The position numbers and the translations under genes were made by a program. The notes beneath the pieces are model-generated. The model ran no database searches. It worked only from the letters and a program-made list of their open reading frames with translations, and had not been told where the DNA came from. Positions 40,636 through 49,680 of a stretch of DNA of 64,000 nt are shown here, piece after piece (position 1 is the stretch's first letter; every line of letters begins with the position of its first letter). The stretch spans positions 124,001 to 188,000 of the forward strand of contig NZ_AULP01000005.1 of assembly GCF_000422345.1 (NCBI RefSeq), read 5' to 3'. This stretch comes from Neomelitea salexigens DSM 19753. Its GTDB lineage: Bacteria; Pseudomonadota; Gammaproteobacteria; Pseudomonadales; Spongiibacteraceae.

Positions 40636-40661
40636 CTTTTAAATCCTCACTCTGTCCGCAA

Positions 40662-41102
40662 TTATTCAGCGTTTTGCTCAGCAGCCGGAGCGGCTTCTGA
40701 TGATTCGCGCTTCTCAGTTGGCTGCTCGCTGTCACGGCGCTCGCTGCGCTGATCACTGCGGCTGCGACGCTCACGGCTTTCTTTTTCCGCTTTCATGATC
40801 GGCGACTCTTCGGTAACCGCTTCATCCTGACGAATGATGAGATTACGCAGAACGGCGTCGTTGTAACGGAAGTTAGTAGTCAGCTCGTCGATCGCTTCTG
40901 CACTTGCTTCAGCGTTGATCAGCACGTAGTGAGCCTTGTGGATTTTGTTGATCGGGTAAGCCAGTTGACGGCGACCCCAGTCTTCCAAGCGGTGAACTTT
41001 ACCGCCGTCTTTTTCGATAGCCTGGGTATAACGCTCGACCATACCAGGTACCTGCTCGCTCTGATCCGGGTGGACCAGGAACACGATTTCGTAGTGACGC
41101 AT
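40662..41102 (-). CDS. rpsF: Small ribosomal subunit protein bS6 with a charged tail
   Basis: 146 residues; the core ([51 protein letters not shown]-like [14 protein letters not shown]) is standard. The C-terminal 40 or so residues are an Arg/Ser/Glu-rich tail ([18 protein letters not shown]) longer than usual. In E. coli the S6 tail receives glutamates from RimK; the tail here ends QNAE rather than EE. First gene of the operon, with its own promoter. Confidence 0.96.
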   Translation of the reverse strand: MRHYEIVFLVHPDQSEQVPGMVERYTQAIEKDGGKVHRLEDWGRRQLAYPINKIHKAHYVLINAEASAEAIDELTTNFRYNDAVLRNLIIRQDEAVTEESPIMKAEKESRERRSRSDQRSERRDSEQPTEKRESSEAAPAAEQNAE

Positions 41103-41197
41103 TGTATGCTCCTTACGGGTTAAGCCACCCTTTATGGTGTGGCAAGGAGGGCAAACCAGCTGCTTGGAGCGGGCTTACCGTTAAAACAAGAGCGCGA

Positions 41198-41226
41198 ATT
41201 CTAGGCAAGCACCCCGCCAGATGCAA
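41198..41226 (-). promoter_or_regulatory. Predicted promoter of rpsF-rpsR-DUF2232-rplI
   Basis: On the minus strand TTGCAT (41226-41221) and TAGAAT (41203-41198) have exactly 17-nt spacing. The roughly 90-nt leader up to rpsF holds a GCCAC/GTGGC hairpin near 41134-41153, a possible site for S6:S18 feedback. Confidence 0.6.
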
Positions 41227-41260
41227 GCAATTCGTGCATTTTTTAATCAAAACACGCGCT

Positions 41261-41992
41261 TTACTGACGCTGCCGAACGGCCTCGAACAAACACACACCG
41301 GTTGCGACCGACACGTTGAGACTGCTGACCTCCCCGGCCATAGGCAGGTGAGCAAGATAGTCACACTGCTCGCGGGTCAAGCGACGCATGCCACTACCCT
41401 CGGCCCCCATGACCAGTGCCACAGGGCCAGACAGGTCGCAGTCATACAAAGACTGTGTGGCCTCGCCCGCCAAGCCAATAATCCACACCCCCGCCTCCTG
41501 GAGTTGACGCAGACTACGGGCTAGATTGGTGACCTGCACAAACGGCACTGCCTCAGCGGCCCCGCAGGCCACTTTGCGCACGGTTGCATTCAAGCTCGCG
41601 GAGTTGTCTTTGGGTGCAATCACGACTGTCACACCCGCCGCATCGGCGCTGCGCAAGCAGGCCCCGAGATTATGGGGGTCGGTCACGCCGTCGAGAACCA
41701 ACACCAATGCGCGCTTGCCCGCTGCAGCAACGAGCTCCGGCAAGCGCTTTTCGTGGGTTTGACTCGGTGCTTTTGCATTCGCGACGACCCCCTGGTGCCG
41801 CCCATCCACCAACTCGTCCAAGACTTTTCTAGGACACTCATGCAAAGCGATACTATGTCGCTGTGCGAGTTCAAGGACGGCATGCAGGCGCTTGTCACGA
41901 CGCCCCTCAAGCACCCATATTTCGCTAACGCTTTCCGGGCGGCGCTGCAATGCCGTGGTAACGGCATGCAAGCCAAAAATTTGTTCTTTCAC
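41261..41992 (-). CDS. rlmB: 23S rRNA (guanosine2251-2'-O)-methyltransferase
   Basis: 243 residues (E. coli 243). A SPOUT enzyme methylating G2251 in the peptidyltransferase P loop. The N-terminal substrate-binding domain starts IFGLHAVTTALQRRP. The knot motifs are VLVLDGVTDPHNLGACLRSA, ALVMGAEGSGMRRLTREQCD and PMAGEVSSLNVSVATGVCL. It lies just after rnr on the same strand, as in E. coli. Confidence 0.96.
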   Translation of the reverse strand: MKEQIFGLHAVTTALQRRPESVSEIWVLEGRRDKRLHAVLELAQRHSIALHECPRKVLDELVDGRHQGVVANAKAPSQTHEKRLPELVAAAGKRALVLVLDGVTDPHNLGACLRSADAAGVTVVIAPKDNSASLNATVRKVACGAAEAVPFVQVTNLARSLRQLQEAGVWIIGLAGEATQSLYDCDLSGPVALVMGAEGSGMRRLTREQCDYLAHLPMAGEVSSLNVSVATGVCLFEAVRQRQ

Positions 41993-42051
41993 TCTTTAAC
42001 CTATTCACAAAAGCGCCCAGCAATTCGCTGTAGGCAGCATCAAACTCTCGC

Positions 42052-44460
42052 CTAGCGACGGCGCTTTTTATTCGCCGAGCTTTTCTTGGCTGGCCCTTTG
42101 GCCGACTCGGCCTTTTTGCCCGCACCACGCTTGGACCTCGACGACTTGGCACCTTTAGACTTAGGCACCTGCCCCTTGGCCAAGGCTTCTCGTACCGAGG
42201 GTTTGCGGCGGCGCTTGGCCTCGCCCTCAACCAGACCCAAGTCAACCTTCCGCTCTTCCAAGTCCACGCTCAGCACCTGCACTTTTAGCGAGTCACCGAG
42301 CTGGTACACTCGGCGGCTACGCTCACCTACCAAGCGCTGATGGGCCGGGTCGAACTGGTAATAGTCTTGCGGCAAGGCAGAAATATGCACAAGCCCTTCT
42401 ATATATAAGTCCTGCAATTCGACAAAAAGGCCGAAACCGGTCACGGCGGCAATCATGCCATCGAATTCACTGCCCACATGTTCCTGCAGGAATTCGCATT
42501 TCAAAAACGCCATTACATCGCGACTGGCATCATCGGCGCGACGCTCAGCCATCGAGCAGTGCTCACCCAGGCCCAACAGCGCCGCCATATCATAGGGATA
42601 AATCTTTTCACGCGGCAGATCCGGTGCGCCTTTTACGGGTCGGAAGCACTTGGGTGCCTTGCCGCCACCATTGCGCAGCAGATAGCGAAGTGCGCGGTGC
42701 ACCATAAGGTCGGGGTAGCGGCGAATCGGCGAGGTAAAGTGGGTGTAACCGGTATAGTTCAGGCCAAAGTGGCCATCATTATCGGGCTGATACACCGCCT
42801 GGCTCAGCGAGCGCAGCATCATTGTTTGAATCATCTGGCCATCGGGCCGGTCTTTCAAACTCGCCAATAATTTTTGATAGTCCGTGGGCGAGGGGTCGTC
42901 ACCACCCTTTAAGCCTAGCCCGATCTCTGCCAGAAACTCTCGCAGGTTACTCAGCTTTTGCTCAGACGGGCCATTGTGCACACGGAATAGCGCTTCAAGC
43001 CCTGATTTTTCCAGCGTCTTTGCCGTCGCCACATTGGCGATCAGCATACACTCCTCAATCATTCTGTGCGCATCGTGGCGATGCACTGGCACGATCGCAT
43101 CGATGCGCTTTTCATCATCAAAGACAATGCGCGTTTCGACGGTTTCGAAATCAATTGCTCCCCGCTTGGAGCGCGCCTGACGCAGCGCCCTGTACAAATT
43201 ATGAAGCTCGCTCAACTGAGGAAGGAGGCTGCGGTGCTTACCGGTGTCCTTGGCAGGATCAGCGCCCTCGACACCAAGCATGGCACCCACTTCGTTGTAT
43301 GTGAGCCGGGCATGGGATCGCATCACCGCCTCATAAAACTGATAGCCGCTGAGCCGCCCCCGCGCGCTGATGGTCATTTCACACACCATGCACAGGCGAT
43401 CTACATCAGGATTTAGCGAGCACAGGCCATTGGACAGCGCCTCGGGAAGCATCGGCACCACTCGATCGGGAAAATACACCGAGGTCGCGCGACGCTGGGC
43501 CTCTTCATCCAACGCGGACCCGAGCTTCACATAGTGGGAAACATCGGCAATGGCCACCCACAGCCGCCAACCACCGAAACGCTTTTTCTCACAGTACACC
43601 GCGTCATCAAAGTCGCGCGCGTCTTCACCATCAATGGTGACCAATGGCAGCTTGCGTAAATCCACACGGTGCTTTTTATCCGCGTCTGCAGGCGCATTAC
43701 CGAACTGCCTGGCCTGCTCCTCTACCGCCTCGGGCCACTCAAAGGGAATTTCATGGCTGCGCAGTGCAAGCTCAGTAGCAACGCCCACTGTCGCCCTGTC
43801 ACCGAGTACTTCAACTATTTTGCCCCGTGCTTGCTGACGCAGTCCCGGCTGACGAGTGATAGACACCATCACAAAGTCATTTTCGCTGGCACCTGCCGTA
43901 TCGTCGTCCTCAAGAGCGACCCAGTTTTGGATTCGGCTATTATCAGGAACAACAACCCAACGCCCGCGGTGGTCCACCAACTTACCCACTAATTGCTGGG
44001 TATTGCGCTCGAGCACATCAACAATGATGCCTTCCCGGCGCCCACGGTGATCGCTACCCGTAACCTCTACTGCAACCGTGTCGCCATCGAAGACCTGCTG
44101 CATCTGTCGGCTGTGCAGGTATACATCCTCTTCATCCTCAACCAACACAAAGCCATAGCCGTCGCGGTGCCCCTGAACGCGCCCTTGTATGGCATCCCCC
44201 ACAACCGGAGCCATCAGCTTGCCTCGCCGTCCCTCTATGAGCTGGCCGTCACGCAACATCGCTTTGATGCGGCGGCGCAAGCCCTCTTCCTGCTCCTCGC
44301 CAGCTATATCAAGGCGTTTGCGCAGCGCCGCTGCGGTCATGCCCTGCTCTGACGACCTCAACTGGTCTAGAATGTATTCGCGACTGGGCACGGGGTTTTC
44401 ATAGCGCTCGGCTTCGCGGGCGGCATGGGGGTCGTTATGTTGCTTGCGGCCTTTTGGCAT
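42052..44460 (-). CDS. rnr: Ribonuclease R
   Basis: 802 residues (E. coli 813). A processive 3'-5' exoribonuclease for structured RNA. Order: an N-terminal HTH (LRSSEQGMTAAALRKRLDIA), two cold-shock domains, the RNB domain (TIDGEDARDFDDAVYCEKK with its metal-binding Asp residues), an S1 domain (GLFVELQDLYIEGLVHISAL) and a very basic Lys/Arg/Ser tail (about residues 755-802). Confidence 0.97.
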   Translation of the reverse strand: MPKGRKQHNDPHAAREAERYENPVPSREYILDQLRSSEQGMTAAALRKRLDIAGEEQEEGLRRRIKAMLRDGQLIEGRRGKLMAPVVGDAIQGRVQGHRDGYGFVLVEDEEDVYLHSRQMQQVFDGDTVAVEVTGSDHRGRREGIIVDVLERNTQQLVGKLVDHRGRWVVVPDNSRIQNWVALEDDDTAGASENDFVMVSITRQPGLRQQARGKIVEVLGDRATVGVATELALRSHEIPFEWPEAVEEQARQFGNAPADADKKHRVDLRKLPLVTIDGEDARDFDDAVYCEKKRFGGWRLWVAIADVSHYVKLGSALDEEAQRRATSVYFPDRVVPMLPEALSNGLCSLNPDVDRLCMVCEMTISARGRLSGYQFYEAVMRSHARLTYNEVGAMLGVEGADPAKDTGKHRSLLPQLSELHNLYRALRQARSKRGAIDFETVETRIVFDDEKRIDAIVPVHRHDAHRMIEECMLIANVATAKTLEKSGLEALFRVHNGPSEQKLSNLREFLAEIGLGLKGGDDPSPTDYQKLLASLKDRPDGQMIQTMMLRSLSQAVYQPDNDGHFGLNYTGYTHFTSPIRRYPDLMVHRALRYLLRNGGGKAPKCFRPVKGAPDLPREKIYPYDMAALLGLGEHCSMAERRADDASRDVMAFLKCEFLQEHVGSEFDGMIAAVTGFGLFVELQDLYIEGLVHISALPQDYYQFDPAHQRLVGERSRRVYQLGDSLKVQVLSVDLEERKVDLGLVEGEAKRRRKPSVREALAKGQVPKSKGAKSSRSKRGAGKKAESAKGPAKKSSANKKRRR

Positions 44461-44517
44461 GCAGTGGCAGTTCCTCTTAAATAGCTACAAAATTTGCGCC
44501 TAGTGTAACGCAAAGCG

Positions 44518-44546
44518 TTGACAAAAAAGCGCGATATCAGTAAATT
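44518..44546 (+). promoter_or_regulatory. Predicted sigma-70 promoter of tRNA-Leu
   Basis: TTGACA (44518-44523) and TAAATT (44541-44546) are separated by 17 nt, placing the start about 30 nt before the mature tRNA end. A GCGCGCCTCGGC discriminator-like GC stretch follows, as common for stable RNA genes. Confidence 0.75.
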
Positions 44547-44582
44547 GCGCGCCTCGGCAGCAATTGCCTTGGTTTTACCCCT

Positions 44583-44669
44583 GCCCAGGTGGTGAAATTG
44601 GTAGACACGCTAGCTTCAGGTGCTAGTGGCCTCACGGCCGTGGAGGTTCAAGTCCTCTCCTGGGCACCA
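44583..44669 (+). tRNA. tRNA-Leu (anticodon CAG)
   Basis: 87 nt including an encoded CCA end (44667-44669). The acceptor stem GCCCAGG pairs with CCTGGGC and A is the discriminator base. The anticodon stem CTAGC/GCTAG frames the loop TTCAGGT, giving CAG, which reads CUG. The long variable arm (TGGCCTCACGGCCGT) is typical of class II tRNA-Leu, and the T loop is GTTCAAGTC. Confidence 0.96.
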
Positions 44670-44675
44670 TATTTC

Positions 44676-44713
44676 AAAAAAGGCCTTCGTTGACTCAGCG
44701 AAGGCCTTTTTTT
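44676..44713. terminator. Strong terminator after tRNA-Leu
   Basis: AAAAAAGGCCTTCG pairs with CGAAGGCCTTTTTT around a 9-nt loop and is followed by a T run. It ends the single-gene tRNA transcript. Confidence 0.93.
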
Positions 44714-44914
44714 ATGCCTCAGCATTTCAAGTACGCCCCCACGTCCGCACACCACCGAAAGAAGCAAACAATAGCTCTCGCCCCCAATAATTATAGAAAT
44801 ATTGCCGATTTTCGCAGCCACCCAGCAACGCATACCCAATTTGGGAGATGAGCTGTACCCAACTCTATGGTCCTCTAACGACTTTAGACATTCGGTACAG
44901 AAATCGGAGATACC

Positions 44915-46564
44915 ATGAAATCAGCTCATTGGGGGCCGCTCGCCCTAGCCTTTACACTCACCGCCTGTGGTGGCGGTGGCTCCTCGTCTGGCGGAAGCAA
45001 TAGTTCCGAGCCGGAGGTCCAGCGAGGTATTTTTACCGACAGCGCCGTTGCCGGTATCCGCTATCAAACCGCTCCCAGCGGCCAGTCAGGCAGCACGACT
45101 GAACTGGGTGAGTACGAATTTGTCGAGGGCGATAGCGTCACCTTCAGTATTGGTGGAATCACACTGCCTGAGGTTCCCGCCAGCGGCCGAGTCACCCCAG
45201 CCGACATGGACGGCGGCACGCCCAACCAGGTCACCAATATTCTGCGCTTGCTGCAGTCATTGGACGATGACGGCAATGCTGACAATGGCATTACCATTGG
45301 CGACGGGATTCACGGACTTCTTGCCGATGCACAGCTCAATCTCGGCTTACCGCAGTCAGAGTTTGAAACGCAATTCGACACCGAAATTGCGACCCCCACT
45401 GGCAAAAGCTTAGTCAGCGCGGACAAGGCCGAAGCCCATTTTGGCCGCTCACAACAGGCCGACCTGCGCGGCAGCTGGTTATTTGTCGAGCCGGCGGGCG
45501 AGAGCAGTAACGGTAAAGGGCCAAATGGCGAAGAAATCAGCGTACTGACTTTCCTGAGCGGGAATCGCTACATTGTCAGCCACAAATACGGCAACGATGA
45601 CCAGGGTACCGCCACCGCAGAGTGGGGCTACTACGCGTGGAACCCTGCCGATGGCGTAATCACGTTCAGCGCCCAGGCACAGTCCAACACCGATGGCGGT
45701 TTCTGTGAAACGCTGGGCGAAGGCTGCGGCCAGGAAACGGTTCGCTTAGTTAACGATGAGCTACATTTTGGTAGCGAGGCGAATGCCGCCGCAGCGTTTA
45801 AAAGCGTCAAAAGTAGCAGTAATGCTTTTGTAGGTAGCTGGTTGATTGAAGATCAGGCAGACGAGTTCCACGTTCTTACGGTACTTGAGGATGGCAGCTA
45901 CAACGTAGCCCACAGCTATCGCGACGAGGGTGACGCCTCCCTCCCCGCTGACGCACCTACCTCAGAATGGGGAAATTACAGCATTGATGGCAACCTGTTC
46001 AGCGTGACTGACATCGTTTCAGAAACCGACGGAGACGGCGGCTTATCCGACGGTGACGATGTATGCACCACCACCAAATGGGGAGATTTCAACTGCGAAA
46101 GCGACGCCGAGGAGGCATTCAGCTTCATGCGCGTGGGCCGCTTCACGGTAAAATTGCGAGTAGAAGATGACAACGGCAGCGCCATCTATAGAAAAACCGC
46201 TACCGCTGAACGCAGCGCAGAGCGCCTGTTTGTTGAGAACCAGAGCAAAGCCTTTACATACGCCTTTCCAGACGAGGCCGATAAAATTTCGGTTAGGCTC
46301 TACGAAAACGGCTCAGGCAGGGTGGATTTTGGCCCCGATGAGTCAAGCACGATCGAACACAGCTGGAAGGTCAATGCGGCGGGCAGTCTCGATTACTATG
46401 AAACCATGGACGACGACTCAACAGGCTATTGGCTCTTTGCACCCATCAAAGACAGCCGCGGACGTGACATGGCGCTGATTAGCTTTTCGCATAAGGACGG
46501 CACCACCTCCCATGAAAGTGCCTTTTTTATCAGCGAGTTGGTCGGAGAGATCGTTGCAAAATAA
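44915..46564 (+). CDS. Large lipoprotein with two related beta-rich modules, function unknown
   Basis: 549 residues. The lipobox ends at C18 (FTLTAC), followed by a Gly/Ser linker. Residues about 40-150 (VQRGIFTDSAVAGIRYQT, SVTFSIGGITLP, TNILRLLQSLDDDGNADNG) resemble a domain common at the N-terminus of gammaproteobacterial surface lipoproteins. Two modules then repeat: GSWLFVE...VLTFLSGNRYIVSHK and GSWLIED...VLTVLEDGSYNVAHS, each followed by an acidic, Cys-containing stretch. They look lipocalin-like, and surface exposure is inferred. No partner gene is nearby; a terminator hairpin follows. Confidence 0.7.
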   Translation: MKSAHWGPLALAFTLTACGGGGSSSGGSNSSEPEVQRGIFTDSAVAGIRYQTAPSGQSGSTTELGEYEFVEGDSVTFSIGGITLPEVPASGRVTPADMDGGTPNQVTNILRLLQSLDDDGNADNGITIGDGIHGLLADAQLNLGLPQSEFETQFDTEIATPTGKSLVSADKAEAHFGRSQQADLRGSWLFVEPAGESSNGKGPNGEEISVLTFLSGNRYIVSHKYGNDDQGTATAEWGYYAWNPADGVITFSAQAQSNTDGGFCETLGEGCGQETVRLVNDELHFGSEANAAAAFKSVKSSSNAFVGSWLIEDQADEFHVLTVLEDGSYNVAHSYRDEGDASLPADAPTSEWGNYSIDGNLFSVTDIVSETDGDGGLSDGDDVCTTTKWGDFNCESDAEEAFSFMRVGRFTVKLRVEDDNGSAIYRKTATAERSAERLFVENQSKAFTYAFPDEADKISVRLYENGSGRVDFGPDESSTIEHSWKVNAAGSLDYYETMDDDSTGYWLFAPIKDSRGRDMALISFSHKDGTTSHESAFFISELVGEIVAK

Positions 46565-46574
46565 GCTCAATCTC

Positions 46575-46597
46575 CTGCGGGCATAAACTGCCCGCAG
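46575..46597. terminator. Hairpin between convergent lipoprotein and LuxR-type genes
   Basis: Perfect 8-bp stem CTGCGGGC/GCCCGCAG with a 7-nt loop, 11 bp after the lipoprotein stop. T runs are weak on both sides, so termination efficiency is uncertain. Confidence 0.5.
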
Positions 46598-46616
46598 ACA
46601 CCCATTTCAACAGGCG

Positions 46617-47729
46617 CTATCGCAACAGCGCCGCCAAAATACTGCTCACCAACTCTCCCTGCCGGGTGCAGGCCGTCTTCTGAAAAACCTGCTTTAACTG
46701 GTAACGCACAGTGCTTATCTTGCGCCCCAAGTGGTCGGCGATAGCCTGCAAATCCATGCCCGCTACCAAGTGCTCGCACACCTGTGACTCCGCCACAGTA
46801 AGTTCAAAATAGCCGGCAATTTGCTCGGCATTTGGCAACTGCCGGTGACCGGGCTCATAAATGGTAAGCAGCGCTCCGCCCGCCAATAACTCGCTGCTCT
46901 CTATCGGCCGCAAAACAAATATCAGCGGTTGGCGACCCGCACGTTTTAAGAATAACGTCTCGGTGTAATAGCCCTCACGGCCAACACTGGCGCGCACAAC
47001 CTGTGTCGAGGCGAGAAAAAACGCGGACTGCAGCGCCGTCTCTGAAAAACTCAGGCGCTCATCGCGTATCGCCAGACTGCGCTCGCGATCAAGCAATGCT
47101 CGCGCGGCCTTATTGGAGTGCAACACCGTGGAATAGCTGTCCAGCACTAACGTCGCATCGGGCAATACATCGATAACCGCAGCCAGCGATGACGACGCGT
47201 CGCTACGCGATGCTAACTGCCGATTGAGGCCCACAGCCTGACGAATATAGGGAGCAAGTCGGTTCAGAGCGCCAATTTCATGCGGCTGAAATGCACCCTG
47301 TTCCACAGTTCTTTGAATTGTCAGCAGCACGCATTCATCCGCTGAGCTTTCAACAACCAGCCAAGCGGCATCGAGCATGCCCTGCTCTTCTTCCCAGCGC
47401 ACAGAGCCCTCATCGGGGTTAGTCTCTTCGACATAGGTAAGCGCGGTCTGAAAAGCGCCTGGCGCCTGACGAATTGCCGTATTGATGACGATATCCACGG
47501 CAATCATGTCGCTGCCGATGTACCACTGCAACAACTCCTCAGAAAGACCGTAGTACCAAACATTCTCCACCCGCAGGGGGTTGCGCCGAATCACCAACAG
47601 CTCAGCGGCTTCACCACCAATAGACAGCGTCAACGTCTCGAGAAAGTGATGAAAACCCGCCGGATCAATCAGGGCACCGTAAAGGTGCTGAATCAACGCT
47701 GGCTCGTTGCTTAATGGTAGTGATTGCAT
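46617..47729 (-). CDS. LuxR-type (GerE HTH) transcriptional regulator
   Basis: 370 residues. The C-terminal 65 residues carry the HTH: FELTVAESQVCEHLVAGMDL, then QAIADHLGRKISTVRYQLKQ, with the T-x-x-E and S/T-V-R-x-x-L-x-x-V/I-x-x-K pattern. A PAS-like segment (LPDATLVLDSYSTVLHSNKA) lies in the middle, and the N-terminal 200 residues are uncharacterised. There is no receiver domain, so it is likely a ligand-sensing or orphan regulator. The target is unknown; candidate neighbours are the convergent lipoprotein and the SDR cassette. Confidence 0.82.
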   Translation of the reverse strand: MQSLPLSNEPALIQHLYGALIDPAGFHHFLETLTLSIGGEAAELLVIRRNPLRVENVWYYGLSEELLQWYIGSDMIAVDIVINTAIRQAPGAFQTALTYVEETNPDEGSVRWEEEQGMLDAAWLVVESSADECVLLTIQRTVEQGAFQPHEIGALNRLAPYIRQAVGLNRQLASRSDASSSLAAVIDVLPDATLVLDSYSTVLHSNKAARALLDRERSLAIRDERLSFSETALQSAFFLASTQVVRASVGREGYYTETLFLKRAGRQPLIFVLRPIESSELLAGGALLTIYEPGHRQLPNAEQIAGYFELTVAESQVCEHLVAGMDLQAIADHLGRKISTVRYQLKQVFQKTACTRQGELVSSILAALLR

Positions 47730-48316
47730 CCCAAGTACTTGCGTAATGCCTGCTATAGCGTCCCGTCATCAGACCTGCCAGCTCATCCATGACGCTTGGG
47801 TCGATACCATATTGAACATTTACTGCCCCCACTCATCCACCGTGGGCAACATGCCGCCGGATTATAGGCATGTGCCACTATGCTTGTCGCTGGCTTAGCA
47901 AGAAAAATTGAAAGGGGGAGAGAACTTACAATTGAAAAAGTAGGGGTTTCCTGCGACTGCGAGGACACAAAAATAGCGACGAAGCGTCGAGGGAACGGTT
48001 CAACGCTCGCTGGTTGCGAGCATTTTGCACAAAAGCGCCCGGCCTCAGCGTGGCACATCCGCACTGTGCGGTCACACCAATGACGGCTACCTGTTCGTGG
48101 CCGGCAAAGCCATTATCGGTGGAGACTATAGCGGGAGCTATTGAAGTAAGGCTTCATAAAATCAATAACTCCAACCTCGTGTATTTATTTGGCCCCTTTT
48201 TTTGTCATGACTTCATTAATTATGCATTAGTCACTCTATTGACTAAGGTCCGAAATCACTCTGCCAGCTTCCCGCTATCTGCCAGCGCCTCATATTTAAC
48301 GGACATATAAGCGCAA
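47730..48316. other. Gene-poor, AT-richer stretch
   Basis: No frame here has both a ribosome site and recognisable protein character. It includes a small GCTCGC/GCGAGC hairpin (48005-48021) and a possible gene remnant at 48079-48144. Base composition drops visibly after about 48130. Confidence 0.6.
48079..48144 (+). pseudogene. Possible C-terminal remnant of a lost gene
   Basis: Reads NDGYLFVAGKAIIGGDYSGSY then stop. The Gly-rich beta-like ending looks like a real protein C-terminus, but no start or longer open frame precedes it. It could equally be chance. Confidence 0.25.
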
Positions 48317-48613
48317 TTAGAAACCATATATCAAATAAATAACATCAAATGGCCTCATTGAGACCAATGACTCATACTTCCCGTAGCAATAGCCAATCGA
48401 GCACGAATAGATCCCATAGACAGCCAGTAAAAATACCGACAAAAATGCCACCAGCTTCGGCTTCCTGCCAGGAAAGTAATATTTTGAGTAGAGCGCCATT
48501 AAAAATATACCCCCGAGCAATACAACCTCTATATCATTTGATCGAAAAAATAATGGCAAAAGTGATGTCCAAAGCGGTACAGCAAGCTGCTCGCGCTCAT
48601 TGAGAGCTCTCAT
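48317..48613 (-). CDS. Small membrane protein, unknown
   Basis: 98 residues with three likely membrane segments (VPLWTSLLPLFF, DIEVVLLGGIFLMALYS and LVAFLSVFLLAVYGIY). GGGGTGGGAA lies 3 nt upstream of the ATG, which supports translation. Its codon use and base composition are AT-richer than the neighbourhood, and I recognise no family. It may be a recently acquired or lineage-specific gene. Confidence 0.5.
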   Translation of the reverse strand: MRALNEREQLAVPLWTSLLPLFFRSNDIEVVLLGGIFLMALYSKYYFPGRKPKLVAFLSVFLLAVYGIYSCSIGYCYGKYESLVSMRPFDVIYLIYGF

Positions 48614-48807
48614 TTATTCCCACCCCATAAATAAATAATCCCAGAGGTCTAGATTGACGCCGTCGCTGTTGGGCCTTCTACCCAAAAAACGGAATGAAGG
48701 GTGCATAGCCCAATACTTTTATTTCCACACCTGTATATTTTCACCATGCACCTCCCTCGGCTAAAAATTAAAATTCATAATTATCGGTAAGGAATAACGC
48801 CACTATC
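48614..48807. other. AT-rich intergenic stretch
   Basis: No gene, tRNA or clear terminator seen between the small membrane ORF and the SDR gene. Confidence 0.5.
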
Positions 48808-49680
48808 CTAATACACCACAGCCGGATTGGGTTTCGGCGGCTCGCCTAAAGTCTCCCGGTAGGAGGGGCGGACGTTGCCCTCGTCGGTTACGCCAAGTTT
48901 CCGCGCCAACTCTGCCCCGATCACGGTGTGGCCACTCAAGGCCTCTGCTTGGTTGCTGGCGGCCAAGGCATAGAGAATGCGACCGGTAAACTCCGGGCTC
49001 TCGGCAGTTTTGCTGAAGGCTTCGTATTGCGCTGGATTGACCTTGCTGGCAACAGCGGCGCGCTCAGTTTTGAGCGGCCCCATCCACACCGACAGAGTAT
49101 TCACTCCCGAACCCCGCAAGTCTACGGCCATATCGTGGGCAAACTTATCCAGCCCGGCTTTCTGCGCGCCATAGGCGGGGCCGTGCATATAACAGGAGGC
49201 ACCAAATGATGAGCCAAAAGCGATAAGGCCTCGCCCCTGCTCCACCATCATCTGCGCTGCATGCCAGCTGGCAATATAGGCCGAGCGCAATCCTACGTTG
49301 AGTATCTCGCAGGCCGAGATGTCTTTTTGCCAAAAGGGTTTCTGCTCAATGAGCTGCGGGTGCATATAGGTCGCGTTATTGACCAGTAGGTCAAGCCGCC
49401 CTTGCTCACGGCGAATTTGTTCAAACACCGCGGCCACGCGTTCGTCGTCACTGTGATCGCATAACACGGCAATACCTTTGCCACCCGCAGCCGTTACCGC
49501 AGCAGCAGTTTCCGCAACGGTGCCGGGCAATACCGAGCCATCCCAGGCTTTAGCATCGCCGGGCTCAACGGTGCGACCGGTAACATAAACCGTCATACCG
49601 TGAGCACCCAGCGCACGAGCGATGCCCGCGCCAGCGCCGCGACTCGCCCCTGTGACCAGCGCTACTTTTATCTCACTCAC
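48808..49680 (-). CDS. Short-chain dehydrogenase/reductase, DHRS1-like
   Basis: 290 residues from GTG 49680, preferred because GAGGAGG lies 7 nt upstream; the in-frame ATG at 49695 would contain that site. The cofactor motif VTGASRGAGAGIARALG, NNATYMHP, and the catalytic YGAQK (with S in GSSFGASCYM) are intact. The stretch NVGLRSAYIASWHAAQMMVE and the conserved WMGPLKTE resemble mammalian DHRS1. Substrate unknown. It overlaps the preceding NTF2-like gene by 8 bp, so the pair is co-translated. Confidence 0.85.
   Translation of the reverse strand: MSEIKVALVTGASRGAGAGIARALGAHGMTVYVTGRTVEPGDAKAWDGSVLPGTVAETAAAVTAAGGKGIAVLCDHSDDERVAAVFEQIRREQGRLDLLVNNATYMHPQLIEQKPFWQKDISACEILNVGLRSAYIASWHAAQMMVEQGRGLIAFGSSFGASCYMHGPAYGAQKAGLDKFAHDMAVDLRGSGVNTLSVWMGPLKTERAAVASKVNPAQYEAFSKTAESPEFTGRILYALAASNQAEALSGHTVIGAELARKLGVTDEGNVRPSYRETLGEPPKPNPAVVY

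Noticed and set aside
44583-48807. Integrated element using tRNA-Leu as attachment site
   Set aside because: I saw no repeat of the tRNA 3' end downstream and no integrase gene, so an island boundary cannot be supported.
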